A model generated the notes under the pieces. The model was not told the origin of the DNA, ran no database searches, and saw nothing but the letters and a program-made list of their open reading frames with translations. Positions 36,573 through 45,645 of a DNA stretch of 64,000 nucleotides are shown here, one piece after another. This DNA comes from JAOUEA01 sp035249905. GTDB taxonomy: Bacteria; Actinomycetota; UBA4738; HRBIN12. A program made the translations under genes and the position numbers. The stretch's first letter is position 1, and each line of letters opens with the position of its first letter. Location: the NCBI GenBank assembly GCA_035249905.1, contig DATFFT010000018.1, positions 24,022 to 88,021 on the forward strand, read 5' to 3'.

Positions 36573-38174
36573 ATGGCCAAGCGGTACGACGCGGTCGTGA
36601 TCGGTGGCGGGCACAACGGGCTCGTGAACGCCGCCTACCTCGCGAAGGCCGGACTCAAGGTGCTGGTGCTCGAGCGCCGGCATCTCCTCGGCGGCGCCAC
36701 GCTCAGCGAGGAGATCGTGCCGGGCTTCACGTTCTCGGTCTTCAGCTACGTCGTCTCACTGCTTCGCCCCGAGATCATCCGCGAGCTCGAACTCGCCAAG
36801 CACGGGCTCGAGATCCTGCCGCTCGATGGCACGATCACGCCGCTCGACGACGACTCCCTCTGGCGCGTGAACGACCACGGCAAGAACGTGCGTGAGCTGC
36901 GCCGCTGGAGCCTGAACGACGCCGAGGTGTACGAGGAGTACGGACGGCTGATGGCCGAGATGGGCCGGTTCATCAAGCCGATCCTGTCGATCGCTCCGCC
37001 CGACCCGGGAAGGATCTCCCCGGGGCACTGGCTGCCGCTCGGCCCCCTCGCCAAGGGGTTCCGCGACCTGCCGAAGAAGATGCAGTCGACGTTCATCCAG
37101 CTGATGACGATGAGCGCGGCCGACTTCCTCGACCAGTGGTTCCAGACCGAGCCGCTGAAGGCCACGATGAGCGCCTCGGGCATCATCGGCACGTTCCAGG
37201 GACCGCGGTCGCCCGGCACGGCCTACGTGCTGCTGCACCACTACATGGGTGAGATCGACGGTGCGTTCCGGGCGTGGGGCGTGCCGCGAGGCGGCACCGG
37301 GTCGATCGCCACGGCGATCGCGAACAGCGCGCTCTCGATCGGCGTCGAGATCCGCACCGAGGCAGGCGTCTCGCACATCGCGACCGCGGGCGGCCGCGCG
37401 ACCGGCGTCGTGCTCTCCAGCGGCGAAGAGATCGAGGCCGACGTCGTGATGAGCTCGCTCGACTCGCGGCAGACGTTCATCAACCTGCTCGACGAGCACG
37501 ATATCGAGCCCGATTTCCGCGACGAGGTGATGCGCTACAAGTACCGCGGTTCGAGCGGGAAGGTGAACCTCGCGCTCAACGGCCTCCCGGAGCTCGCGTG
37601 CAAGCCCGGCGTCGGCCCATGGCTGCGCGGCGCGATCTCGTTCTCGCCATCGCTCGACTACATGGAGCGCGCCTATGACGACGCGAAATACGGGCGGCCG
37701 TCGAAGCGTCCGTACATCGACTGCATCATCCCGACGCTCGTCGACCCGACGATGGCTCCTCCAGGCAAGCACGTGATGAGCTGCTTCGTGCAGTACGCCC
37801 CCTACCACCTGGAAGGCAGTGCGGTCTGGGACGACGAGCGGCGCGAGGCGTTCGGCCAGAACGTCATCGACACGCTCGAGGAACGGTTCCCGAACATCAG
37901 GTCCCTGATCGAGGGTTACCAGTTCGTGACGCCGAAGGACATCGAGGACATCACGGGCCTCTCCGAAGGGAACATCTTCGCTGGCGAGCTCTCACTCGAG
38001 CAGCTCTTCTTCAACCGGCCGGTGCCGGGATGGGCCCGGTACGAGACGCCCGTCGCGAACCTCTGGATGTGTGGCTCGGCGACCCACCCGGGCGGGGGCA
38101 TCATGGGCGCGCCCGGCATGATCGCGGCCCGGGAGTACCTGAAGCAGCGCAAGCGCGGTCGGAGGGCCGCCTGA
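36573..38174 (+). CDS. Phytoene-desaturase-like FAD oxidoreductase
   Basis: The 533-residue protein has an N-terminal dinucleotide motif VVIGGGHNGLVNAAYLAKAG (9-28) and a second FAD segment near the C-terminus (LWMCGSATHPGGGIMGAPG). It belongs to the CrtI/PYROXD2-like NAD(P)-FAD oxidoreductases. Such proteins desaturate carotenoids or act on unknown substrates; no carotenoid gene is nearby. A related gene follows 31 nt downstream. The two lie between the arc cluster and an osmoprotectant transporter. Confidence 0.82.
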   Translation: MAKRYDAVVIGGGHNGLVNAAYLAKAGLKVLVLERRHLLGGATLSEEIVPGFTFSVFSYVVSLLRPEIIRELELAKHGLEILPLDGTITPLDDDSLWRVNDHGKNVRELRRWSLNDAEVYEEYGRLMAEMGRFIKPILSIAPPDPGRISPGHWLPLGPLAKGFRDLPKKMQSTFIQLMTMSAADFLDQWFQTEPLKATMSASGIIGTFQGPRSPGTAYVLLHHYMGEIDGAFRAWGVPRGGTGSIATAIANSALSIGVEIRTEAGVSHIATAGGRATGVVLSSGEEIEADVVMSSLDSRQTFINLLDEHDIEPDFRDEVMRYKYRGSSGKVNLALNGLPELACKPGVGPWLRGAISFSPSLDYMERAYDDAKYGRPSKRPYIDCIIPTLVDPTMAPPGKHVMSCFVQYAPYHLEGSAVWDDERREAFGQNVIDTLEERFPNIRSLIEGYQFVTPKDIEDITGLSEGNIFAGELSLEQLFFNRPVPGWARYETPVANLWMCGSATHPGGGIMGAPGMIAAREYLKQRKRGRRAA

Positions 38175-38205
38175 TGGCGCTCGAGCACCGAAGGGGTAGC
38201 GCATC

Positions 38206-39783
38206 GTGATGTCCCCGCGGAGCGACGTCGTGGTGGTCGGCGGAGGCCACAACGGCCTGATCGCCGCGGCGTTCCTCGCCGAGGCCGGCCGGAAGGTCAC
38301 GGTGCTCGAGGCGGCCGATCGGGTCGGCGGCATCCTCCGTACCACCTCGCCTGCCGACGGCGTGACCGCACCCGGCATCGTGCACACGGTCGGACGTCTG
38401 CGCGCGTCCGTGGTTCGGGACCTGCAGCTCGAGCGGCACGGCTTCGAGGCGATCACGCCGGCCGTGCGCATGTTCGCGCCCCAACCCGACGGCTCGGCGG
38501 TGACGTTCTGGGGCGACCCCGCGCGCACGGCGAACGATCTCAGCGAACGGAACGCCCACGACGGGGAGGCGTTCGCAGGATTCGACGCGAAGATGCGGGC
38601 GATCGCGAGCTTCCTCGCCTACGTGAACGTGGCGACCCCGCCCGACGCGAGGTCTCCTTCCCTCGCCGACGCGATCATGGGGCTGAAGCTCGGGAAGGCT
38701 TTCCGCGACCTCGGCGCCCGAACCGGGCGTGAGGCGATCCGTGCGATCCCGATGGCGGTGGCCGACCTGGTCCAGGAGGTCTTCGACGACGAGGCGGTTC
38801 GCGGGCCCCTTACGACGCGGGGGGTGCTGTTCACGTCGATGGGCCCGTGGGCGACCGGCACCGCGGCCGTCTTCCTCAACGACTCCGCCGGCACCGATGG
38901 GGGAGCGGCGGGCACGGCCGTGTACGCCCGGGGCGGCACCGGGGCGCTCGCGAGCGCGCTTGAGTCGGCGGCGAAGGCCCGAGGGGTCGACGTGCGCACC
39001 GGCGCCGAGGTCGTCGCGATCCGCTCGAAGGACGGCCTGGTGCGCGGCGTCACGCTCGCCGACGGCTCCGAGCTCGACGCGAAGCTCGTCGTCTCTGCCG
39101 CGGACCCGAAGCGTACGCTGCGGCTCTGCGATCCGGTCGAGTTGAACCCCTACGAGGTCTGGCGGGCGGAGAACATCCGCCAGCCCGGTTCGACCGCCAA
39201 GGTCAACCTCGTGCTGTCGGGGCTGCCCGCGTTCCACGGGGGCGACGAGGAGCGGCTCGCCGGGCGCATCGTGGTCGGCACGTCGATCGATCACGTCGAG
39301 CGGGCGATGGACGCCCACAAGTACGGGCACATCGCAGACGACCCGATGCTCGAGGCCACGATCCCGTCGATCCTCGACCCCTCGCTCGCTCCCGAGGGCA
39401 AGCACGTGATGTCGATGCTGCTCCAGGCGGCGCCGCGGCACCTGCGTGACGGCGAGTGGGCATCCGAGCGCGACCGCGTCGCGGACATCGCGGTGAAGTC
39501 GATGGAACGGTTCGCGCCCGGGCTCGGGGAGCTCGTCGAAGCGCGCGAGGTGATCACGCCCGAGGACATGGAGACCGACCACCACCTCACCGGTGGACAC
39601 GTCTACCACGCGGAGCCGGGCCTGGATCAGTTCTTCGCGTGGCGCCCGCTGAACGGGGAGGCACGGTATCGGCTCCAGATCGCGGGTCTCTATCTGGCGG
39701 GTTCCGGAGCGCACCCCGGCGGCGGCATCACCGGCGGGCCGGGCGCGAACGCGGCGCGCCAGATCCTCGCGGATACGAAGTGA
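38206..39783 (+). CDS. Second phytoene-desaturase-like FAD oxidoreductase
   Basis: The 525-residue protein has VVVVGGGHNGLIAAAFLAEAG near the start, YARGGTGALASALESAAKARG in the middle, and the C-terminal FAD motif LYLAGSGAHPGGGITGGPGANAA. It shares the same architecture as the preceding gene but is clearly divergent, so the pair is an old duplication or two subunits. Start is GTG 38206 or ATG 38209; AAGGGG is upstream. Function unknown; substrate could be an amine, lipid or isoprenoid. Confidence 0.8.
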   Translation: MMSPRSDVVVVGGGHNGLIAAAFLAEAGRKVTVLEAADRVGGILRTTSPADGVTAPGIVHTVGRLRASVVRDLQLERHGFEAITPAVRMFAPQPDGSAVTFWGDPARTANDLSERNAHDGEAFAGFDAKMRAIASFLAYVNVATPPDARSPSLADAIMGLKLGKAFRDLGARTGREAIRAIPMAVADLVQEVFDDEAVRGPLTTRGVLFTSMGPWATGTAAVFLNDSAGTDGGAAGTAVYARGGTGALASALESAAKARGVDVRTGAEVVAIRSKDGLVRGVTLADGSELDAKLVVSAADPKRTLRLCDPVELNPYEVWRAENIRQPGSTAKVNLVLSGLPAFHGGDEERLAGRIVVGTSIDHVERAMDAHKYGHIADDPMLEATIPSILDPSLAPEGKHVMSMLLQAAPRHLRDGEWASERDRVADIAVKSMERFAPGLGELVEAREVITPEDMETDHHLTGGHVYHAEPGLDQFFAWRPLNGEARYRLQIAGLYLAGSGAHPGGGITGGPGANAARQILADTK

Positions 39784-39859
39784 GCCACGCGGCTACGCGG
39801 TCACGCGCCGCGGATCTCGGACAGATGCCCGAGCCGTAGACGTTCACGCCGCCCCTCAC

Positions 39860-39865
39860 TAGGGT
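39860..39865 (+). promoter_or_regulatory. -10 box upstream of osmoprotectant ABC genes
   Basis: TAGGGT, 10 nt before ATG 39876, giving a leader of only a few nucleotides. Confidence 0.45.
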
Positions 39866-39875
39866 CGGGCGAACG

Positions 39876-40970
39876 ATGATCACGCTCGAGCACGTCGAGA
39901 AGCGGTACCCGGGAACCTCCGCACCGGCGGTCGGCGACCTCTCGCTCGAGGTCGACGAGGGCGAGACCGTCGCGCTCGTCGGACCGTCGGGATGCGGGAA
40001 GACCACGACGCTCAAGATGATCAACCGGCTGATCGAGCCGACCGGCGGGCGCATCGTGCTCGACGGCACCAACGTGCTCGACCAGGATCCCGTGCAGCTC
40101 CGACGTGGCATCGGGTACGTGATCCAACACACCGGGCTGCTGCCGCACCGCACGATCCGACAGAACATCGCGACCGTGCCGCACCTGGTGGGCTGGGACG
40201 AGTCTCGCGTGAACGATCGCGTCGACGAGCTGCTCGAGATCTTCGACCTCGACCGTGAGCTCCTGGGCCGGTACCCGGCCGAGCTCTCAGGAGGCCAGCG
40301 GCAGCGCGTGGGTGTCGCGCGCGCGCTGGCCGTCGATCCGCCCGTCATGCTCATGGACGAGCCCTTCGCCGCGGTCGATCCGATCGTGCGTGGTCGGCTG
40401 CAGGACCAGTTCCTCGAGATCCAGGAGCGCCTGGGCAAGACGATCGTGTTCGTGACCCACGACGTCGACGAGGCGATCAAGCTCTCCGATCGCATGGCGA
40501 TCCTGAACATCGGGGGCGTGCTCGAGCAGTTCGCGCCGCCCGAGACGGTGCTCCGCGAGCCCGCGAACGACTTCGTGCGGGAGTTCGTGGGCGCCGAGCG
40601 AGGGCTCAAGCGCCTCGCGCTGATCGCGGTGGGCGACATCGCCGTGGAAGACGGTCCGGTCGTCGCTCCGAGCGCCACGGCGGCCGAGGCACGCCGAGCG
40701 ATCGAGGCCGGCGGCTTCGGATGGGTGAGCGTCGTCGAAGGCGGTGAGCTGCTCGGCTGGGTCGACCACGACGCGCTCGAAGGCTGCGCGACGGCCGGAG
40801 AGGCCACCGCGCGACCGTTCAGCGCCTACGTGACGGCGCGCGACTCGCTCCGTCAGGCCCTCGACTCGATCGTGACATCGCGCACGGCGGTCGCGGTGGT
40901 CGTCACCGAGGGCCAGCACTACCGCGGCATCCTCACGCTCGAGCGCATCTCGAAGGAGATCGTCGCGTGA
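39876..40970 (+). CDS. opuCA: Osmoprotectant ABC transporter ATPase with CBS domain
   Basis: The 364-residue ABC ATPase has Walker A GPSGCGKTT (36-44), signature LSGGQRQRVGVARAL and Walker B PVMLMDEPFAAVDP. It has the ProV/OpuCA accessory region (THDVDEAIKLSDRMAILNIGGVLEQF). After residue 250 it carries CBS-like sequence that senses ionic strength in OpuC/OpuA. With two permeases and a binding lipoprotein downstream it forms a complete glycine-betaine/choline/carnitine importer. Its stop overlaps the next start (GTGA). Confidence 0.92.
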   Translation: MITLEHVEKRYPGTSAPAVGDLSLEVDEGETVALVGPSGCGKTTTLKMINRLIEPTGGRIVLDGTNVLDQDPVQLRRGIGYVIQHTGLLPHRTIRQNIATVPHLVGWDESRVNDRVDELLEIFDLDRELLGRYPAELSGGQRQRVGVARALAVDPPVMLMDEPFAAVDPIVRGRLQDQFLEIQERLGKTIVFVTHDVDEAIKLSDRMAILNIGGVLEQFAPPETVLREPANDFVREFVGAERGLKRLALIAVGDIAVEDGPVVAPSATAAEARRAIEAGGFGWVSVVEGGELLGWVDHDALEGCATAGEATARPFSAYVTARDSLRQALDSIVTSRTAVAVVVTEGQHYRGILTLERISKEIVA

Positions 40971-41677
40971 GCGCCCTCGAAGTGTTCACGGGCGCGTTGG
41001 CCCAGGCCGACACCGAGCCGCTGATCCGCTGGATCTGGATCACCGACCACGTCGACGAGATCGTGAGCCGCGGCCTGCAGCATGTCTACCTCACGGTGGT
41101 CTCGGTCGCGATCGGGTTCCTGGTCGCGTTCCCGGCGGCCGTGCTCGCGTCGAGGCACCGTTGGACGATCTCGCCGATCACGTCGATCTCGGGGGTGCTG
41201 TACACGATCCCGGCGTTCGCGTTCATCTTCCTGCTGTTGCCGGTCACCGGGCTGTCGCTCACCACGGTGGCGATCCCGCTGATCGCCTACACCCTGCTGA
41301 TCCTGTTCCGCAACACGCTCGCGGGGCTCGATTCCGTGGACCCCGAGGTGAAGGAAGCCGCGCTCGGCATGGGGCTGTCTCGACGACAGCTCCTGTGGCG
41401 TGTCGAGGTGCCGCTCGCGACGCCCGTGATCATCGCGGGCCTGCGCATCGCGACAGTGAGCTCGATCGCGCTCATCACGATCGCAGCGTTGATCGGGCGG
41501 GGCGGGTTCGGCCAGTTCATCCTCGAGGGCCTCGACACGTTCTTCTGGACGCCACTGGTCGTGGGGGTCGTGCTCTCGATCGGGCTCGCGTTCCTTGCCG
41601 ACATCCTGCTGCTCGGGCTGCAGCGGGTGATGACGCCGTGGGCCAAGGCGGCGGGCGTTCGGGCGGTGGCAACGTGA
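40967..41677 (+). CDS. Osmoprotectant ABC transporter permease 1
   Basis: The 236-residue protein has six or so TM helices and the binding-protein-dependent permease EAA loop (VKEAALGMGLSRRQLLWRVEVPLATPVI). It pairs with the next permease as in OpuCB/OpuCD. GTG 40967 overlaps the ATPase stop; its own stop overlaps the second permease by 4 nt. Confidence 0.9.
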   Translation: MSALEVFTGALAQADTEPLIRWIWITDHVDEIVSRGLQHVYLTVVSVAIGFLVAFPAAVLASRHRWTISPITSISGVLYTIPAFAFIFLLLPVTGLSLTTVAIPLIAYTLLILFRNTLAGLDSVDPEVKEAALGMGLSRRQLLWRVEVPLATPVIIAGLRIATVSSIALITIAALIGRGGFGQFILEGLDTFFWTPLVVGVVLSIGLAFLADILLLGLQRVMTPWAKAAGVRAVAT

Positions 41678-42429
41678 ACGGGCTGATCGAGGGGCTGCAG
41701 TGGCTCGTCGATCCCGCGAACTGGTCGGGCGTCGACGGCGTGCCGGCGAGGGTGTGGGAGCATGTGCAGCTCTCGGTGATCTCGCTCGCGATCGCGACCC
41801 TGATCGCGGTGCCCCTCGGCCTGTGGATCGGGCACACGAGGCGAGGACAGTTCTGGACCGTGCAGCTCGCGAACCTAGGCCGGTCGATCCCCTCGCTCGC
41901 GATCCTCTCGATCGCCTTCCTGCTCGTGGTGAAGCTGGCGCCCGCGAGCCATCAGCAACTCGCGTTCGGTTTCCTGCCGACGATCGTGGCCCTGACGCTG
42001 CTCGGCATCCCGGTGATCCTGATCAACACCTACGTCGGCGTGCAGCAGGTCGATCCCGACACGGTCGAGGCGGCCCGGGGGATGGGCATGAGCGGCCGGC
42101 AGGTGCTGTGGCGGCTCGAGGTGCCGCTCGCGATGCCGCTGATCATGACCGGACTGCGCCTGGCGGCGGTCCAGATCGTGGCGACCGCCGGGCTGGCCGC
42201 CTTGATCGCCGGAGGGGGGCTCGGCCGGTACGTCGTCGACGGATTCGCGCTGCGAGAGACCGACCGCATCGTCGCGGGCGCGATCCTGATCGCGGTGCTC
42301 TCACTCCTCACCGACACGGCATTCTCCCTGCTCGCGAAGGCGACCGCTCCTCGCCTGACCTCCTCGAGAGGAGCTCGGGCCCCCGCAGGCGTCGATGTCG
42401 CTGGCGGGGAAGTCACGCCGCCGACGTGA
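41674..42429 (+). CDS. Osmoprotectant ABC transporter permease 2
   Basis: The 251-residue permease has five to six helices and the EAA loop TVEAARGMGMSGRQVLWRLEVPLAMPLI. The C-terminal 30 residues are hydrophilic and Pro/Arg-rich. GTG 41674 overlaps the first permease. The next gene, for the binding protein, is 134 nt downstream with its own likely promoter. Confidence 0.9.
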   Translation: MNGLIEGLQWLVDPANWSGVDGVPARVWEHVQLSVISLAIATLIAVPLGLWIGHTRRGQFWTVQLANLGRSIPSLAILSIAFLLVVKLAPASHQQLAFGFLPTIVALTLLGIPVILINTYVGVQQVDPDTVEAARGMGMSGRQVLWRLEVPLAMPLIMTGLRLAAVQIVATAGLAALIAGGGLGRYVVDGFALRETDRIVAGAILIAVLSLLTDTAFSLLAKATAPRLTSSRGARAPAGVDVAGGEVTPPT

Positions 42430-42489
42430 CGTTGTGGTTCGTTGCCGGCATCTATGGGCCTCGCCCGGCCCTGGGTGGCTGGCAAGAAC

Positions 42490-42507
42490 GCACCGTTGAT
42501 ACGGTGC
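42490..42507. promoter_or_regulatory. Inverted repeat over the binding-protein -10 box
   Basis: GCACCGT-TGAT-ACGGTGC, perfect 7-nt arms. TACGGT (42500-42505) within it is the likely -10 of the binding-protein gene 64 nt downstream, so the site could be an operator. Confidence 0.5.
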
Positions 42508-42563
42508 TCGGGTCCAAACCGGGGAGATGGACGCCCCACGACCTTCAGTCAGGAGGGGTACCC

Positions 42564-43505
42564 ATGCGGAAGCACCGCATGTTCGTCCTCGGGGCGGGCC
42601 TCCTCGCGCTGTCGCTGTTCGCGGCAGCGTGCGGGGACTCGGGTGGGGACGACGCGGGCGATGGCGCCACCGACACGGCGAGCGCCGAGCCCAAGGGCGA
42701 GATCGTCGTCGGCGTGTCCGGCGCGTTCGCCGAGAACCAGGTGGTCGCCGAGATGTACGCCCAGGTGCTCGAGGCCGACGGCTACACCGTGAGGCGAGAG
42801 CTCGATATCGCCGACCGAGCGGTGGGGAACGAAGCGCTCGCCGCGGGCGAGATCGACCTGAAGCCCGAGTACACCGGCTTCGACCTGCCGCTCTACGACG
42901 AGAAGTCGCCGACGAACGGCGATCCCCAAGCCGTCGCCGACGCGCTGACCGCCGCGCTCGAGCCCGAGGGTCTGGTGACGTATGCGATCTCGCCCGCGAA
43001 CAGCACGAACGTGTTCGTCGTGACGCCCGAGACCGCCGATGCGAACTCGCTCACCGACATGAGCAGCCTCGCGCCGGTGGCCGGCGACCTCACGCTCGGT
43101 GGTCCTGCAGACTGTCCGAAGGCCGACTTCTGCATCCCCGGGCTGAAGGACACCTACGGTGTGGAGTTCGCGGAGTTCCGCCCGCTGGACTTCGGTGGGC
43201 CGAAGACGGTCGCCGCGGTCGACAGCGGCGCCGTCGACGTGGGTGTCTTGTTCTCCCTCGACCCCACGATCCAGGACAAGGGATACGTGGTGCTCACCGA
43301 CAACGAGAACCTGCAGGCCAACGGGAACTTCATCCCGGTCGTGCGTGAGGAGGTCGCGAGCGACGAGCTCGGGGCGCTGCTCGACAGCGTCACCACCACG
43401 CTCACCGACGAGAACATGCGCGAGATGGTCGGCCAGATCCAGAACGACAAGCGTGACGTCGAAGACGTGGCGTCGGAGTACCTGACCGGGGCCGGCATCC
43501 TCTAG
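42564..43505 (+). CDS. Osmoprotectant-binding lipoprotein (glycine-betaine/choline family)
   Basis: The 313-residue protein begins with a lipoprotein signal (MRKHRMFVLGAGLLALSLFAAAC; lipobox Cys23). An acidic linker (GDSGGDDAGDGATDTA) precedes an OpuAC-type substrate-binding domain: KGEIVVGVSGAFAENQVVAEMYAQVLEADGY, then GEIDLKPEYTGF and DVGVLFSLDPTIQDKGYVVLTDN. It captures osmoprotectants outside the membrane and delivers them to the permeases. ATG 42564 has AGGAGG 7 nt upstream. Confidence 0.9.
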   Translation: MRKHRMFVLGAGLLALSLFAAACGDSGGDDAGDGATDTASAEPKGEIVVGVSGAFAENQVVAEMYAQVLEADGYTVRRELDIADRAVGNEALAAGEIDLKPEYTGFDLPLYDEKSPTNGDPQAVADALTAALEPEGLVTYAISPANSTNVFVVTPETADANSLTDMSSLAPVAGDLTLGGPADCPKADFCIPGLKDTYGVEFAEFRPLDFGGPKTVAAVDSGAVDVGVLFSLDPTIQDKGYVVLTDNENLQANGNFIPVVREEVASDELGALLDSVTTTLTDENMREMVGQIQNDKRDVEDVASEYLTGAGIL

Positions 43506-43520
43506 CGGGAAGCTCACACG

Positions 43521-43549
43521 CGGTGGAGGGCCGGGTCCCGGCCCTCCAC
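43521..43549. terminator. Bidirectional terminator hairpin
   Basis: GGTGGAGGGCCGG, loop GTC, perfect 13-bp complement. It lies between the convergent binding-protein gene (stop 43505) and the endonuclease-like gene (stop 43557). Confidence 0.7.
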
Positions 43550-43556
43550 CCTTCCC

Positions 43557-44492
43557 TCAGCCGCAGGGACCGATGACGGCCTCGACGCCACGGTGATCGG
43601 AGCCGGCGATCGTGACGGTCGTCGGGTCCGCTGCGCACCACGTCGGGTCGATGAAGATGTGGTCGATGCGCAGCAGCAGCGTCGGCCACCACCCGCGCAC
43701 GTAGGTTGTGCGGCCCAACGTGCCCGCTTCCATCGCGTCGGTCAGCTCGGCTTCCATCGATCGGTAGCTCACCACGCGATCGCTCATGTTCATGTCGCCG
43801 GCGACGACGACGGGCCGATGCTCCCGGGCGATCGCGTCGAGCAGCACATCGGTGAACCGCCGCTGGTCCGTGAAGCTCGTCTCACGCAACGGGTTCGGCG
43901 CGTGCACGACGTAGAGCACGAACGGCGTGCCCGGCGCGTCGACGCCGACGCGCATCACGCGGGCCAGTGGCAGGCCGATCCCGGCGAGGGGGCGCATCGG
44001 GAACGTCGACCACACGGCGAGCTGCGCGCCGTGCACCGTCTCGGTGAGTCCGGCTTCGGTCGCCGCCACCGTCGTGCGCTCGTAGAACGCGTCGTCGGGC
44101 ATCTCCGCGGCGATCACGATATCGGCGTCGCGTGCAAGCATCGACGGCGCGACCGCGTCGAGGGTGGGGTTCGCCTCCCACACGTTCGCCATGAGCAGCC
44201 GGATCCCCGGATCCGGTGGTGCGAGGGCGCGCGGCAGCCGAGGGCCGATCACCGCGACCGAACACACGACGAGGATCGACGTGCCCGCGACGACCGGCCA
44301 TGCGCGGCCCACGATCACGGCGACGACCGCGCTCGATAGGATCGCCGTCGCGCCGATCAGCGGCAGCCCGACCGCGACGGCGTCGAGCGGGCCACCGATA
44401 TCCCGAACCACGAACCATCCCCACGGCACCACGACGGCGACGGCGATGGGCAGCAGGCGCCGTGCGCGCCGACCGCGGGAGGGCGGATCCAC
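43557..44492 (-). CDS. Membrane-anchored endonuclease/exonuclease/phosphatase-family protein
   Basis: The 311-residue protein has two to three N-terminal TM helices (~13-85), then an EEP domain: LLMANVWEANPTLDAV, DIVIAAEMPDD (metal Glu), VLYVVHAPNPLR, VVVAGDMNMSDR (Asp-x-Asn), RIDHIFIDP and AGSDHRGVEAVI (catalytic Asp-His). It probably hydrolyses phosphodiesters, in nucleic acid or lipid, at the membrane. Start GTG 44492 follows -10 TAGGCT by 7 nt on the reverse strand. Confidence 0.8.
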   Translation of the reverse strand: MDPPSRGRRARRLLPIAVAVVVPWGWFVVRDIGGPLDAVAVGLPLIGATAILSSAVVAVIVGRAWPVVAGTSILVVCSVAVIGPRLPRALAPPDPGIRLLMANVWEANPTLDAVAPSMLARDADIVIAAEMPDDAFYERTTVAATEAGLTETVHGAQLAVWSTFPMRPLAGIGLPLARVMRVGVDAPGTPFVLYVVHAPNPLRETSFTDQRRFTDVLLDAIAREHRPVVVAGDMNMSDRVVSYRSMEAELTDAMEAGTLGRTTYVRGWWPTLLLRIDHIFIDPTWCAADPTTVTIAGSDHRGVEAVIGPCG

Positions 44493-44499
44493 ATCGCGG

Positions 44500-44505
44500 A
44501 GCCTA
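44500..44505 (-). promoter_or_regulatory. -10 box for leaderless endonuclease-like gene
   Basis: TAGGCT on the reverse strand, 7 nt before GTG 44492. Confidence 0.5.
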
Positions 44506-44578
44506 GTGCCCGCATGGCTCCGCAGGTGTGATGAGTCCGTGGAGGTCCGGCGCGCATCGTGTGTGGGAAGCTTCGCGG

Positions 44579-45619
44579 GTGAGCGAGCCGCCCGACTTCC
44601 GCCTGGAGCACAGCGAGCTCCGCGGTGACGACGAGTTCACCGAGTACACGAACACCGACCTTCCCTACTACTCGGACTGGCGGGGGTCGTTCGAGAAGCT
44701 CCCCTGGGCCGCCGACGACGACGCGTTGCGCGCGGCAGACGCCGACGTCGCGATCGTGGGTGCCCCGCTCGACGAGGGCACGTCGTCGCGTCCAGGCGCT
44801 CGGTTCGCTCCAAGGGCGATCCGCATGGCGCCCACGACGTGGGGGAGCGATTCCGCCTGGTCGATCCAGCTCGACGTCGAGCCGTACGAGCACGTCACGG
44901 TCGTCGACGCCGGCGATGCCCCCGTCGTGCCCACTCGGTTCGAGCGTGGATTGCGGGTGATCCACGAGAAGGTCTTCCGCGTGGCGAGCGCGGGGCCGAT
45001 CCCGATCGTGCTCGGCGGCGACCACTCGATCACCTATCCGAGCGCCGCGGCGGTCGCCCGCCACGTCTGGCCACGGAAGGTCGGCATCGTGCATTTCGAT
45101 GCCCACGCCGATACCGGCGCCGATCAGTGGGGCAACCTCTACGGCCACGGCGAGCCGATGCGCCGCCTGATCGAGGAAGGCTGGGTCGCCGGGCCGAACT
45201 TCGTGCAGGTCGGGCTCCGTGGGTACTGGCCGGAGCGGGAGACCTGGGGATGGATGCGCGAGCAGGGACTGCGGTGGCACACGATGGTCGAGATCGAGCA
45301 GCGGGGCAGCGAGGCGGTGATCGCCGACGCGATCGCCGAGGCGCTCGAGGGGCCCGACTGCGTCTACCTCAGCGTCGACATCGACGTGGTCGACCCCGGC
45401 ATGGCTCCGGGAACGGGCACACCGGAGTCCGGCGGCATGCTCGCGAGGGAGCTCCTGCGGGCCGTGCGGCAGATCGTGGAGCGGGTCGATCTGGTCGGCA
45501 TGGACGTCGTCGAGGTCTCGCCGCCCTACGATCACGCCGAGGTGACCGCGATCCTCGCTCACCGCACGGTGATGGAGGCGATCAGCGCGCTCGCGGCCAG
45601 GCGCGCGAGCTCCCGCTGA
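44579..45619 (+). CDS. Ureohydrolase (agmatinase/arginase family)
   Basis: The 346-residue protein carries the binuclear manganese ligands: VLGGDHSIT (His), VHFDAHADT (Asp, His, Asp) and YLSVDIDVVDPGMAPG (two Asp). It would release urea from a guanidino compound such as agmatine, guanidinobutyrate or arginine. GTG 44579 gives the conserved N-terminus; ATG 44528 would add 17 residues. GAAGCT 6 nt before it is a weak -10. It lies near the arc cluster but is not in the same transcript, so a link to arginine use is only suggestive. Confidence 0.82.
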   Translation: MSEPPDFRLEHSELRGDDEFTEYTNTDLPYYSDWRGSFEKLPWAADDDALRAADADVAIVGAPLDEGTSSRPGARFAPRAIRMAPTTWGSDSAWSIQLDVEPYEHVTVVDAGDAPVVPTRFERGLRVIHEKVFRVASAGPIPIVLGGDHSITYPSAAAVARHVWPRKVGIVHFDAHADTGADQWGNLYGHGEPMRRLIEEGWVAGPNFVQVGLRGYWPERETWGWMREQGLRWHTMVEIEQRGSEAVIADAIAEALEGPDCVYLSVDIDVVDPGMAPGTGTPESGGMLARELLRAVRQIVERVDLVGMDVVEVSPPYDHAEVTAILAHRTVMEAISALAARRASSR

Positions 45620-45632
45620 AGCTGATCCTCGG

Positions 45633-45638
45633 TAGGCT
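45633..45638 (+). promoter_or_regulatory. -10 box for leaderless DUF2277 gene
   Basis: TAGGCT with 7 nt to ATG 45646. Confidence 0.55.
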
Positions 45639-45645
45639 GTTCGAC

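Noticed and set aside
39784..39875. CTCGG/CCGAG hairpin before the osmoprotectant genes as a terminator
   Set aside because: Only 5 bp with an 8-nt loop and no U-tract; not distinguishable from background in GC-rich DNA.
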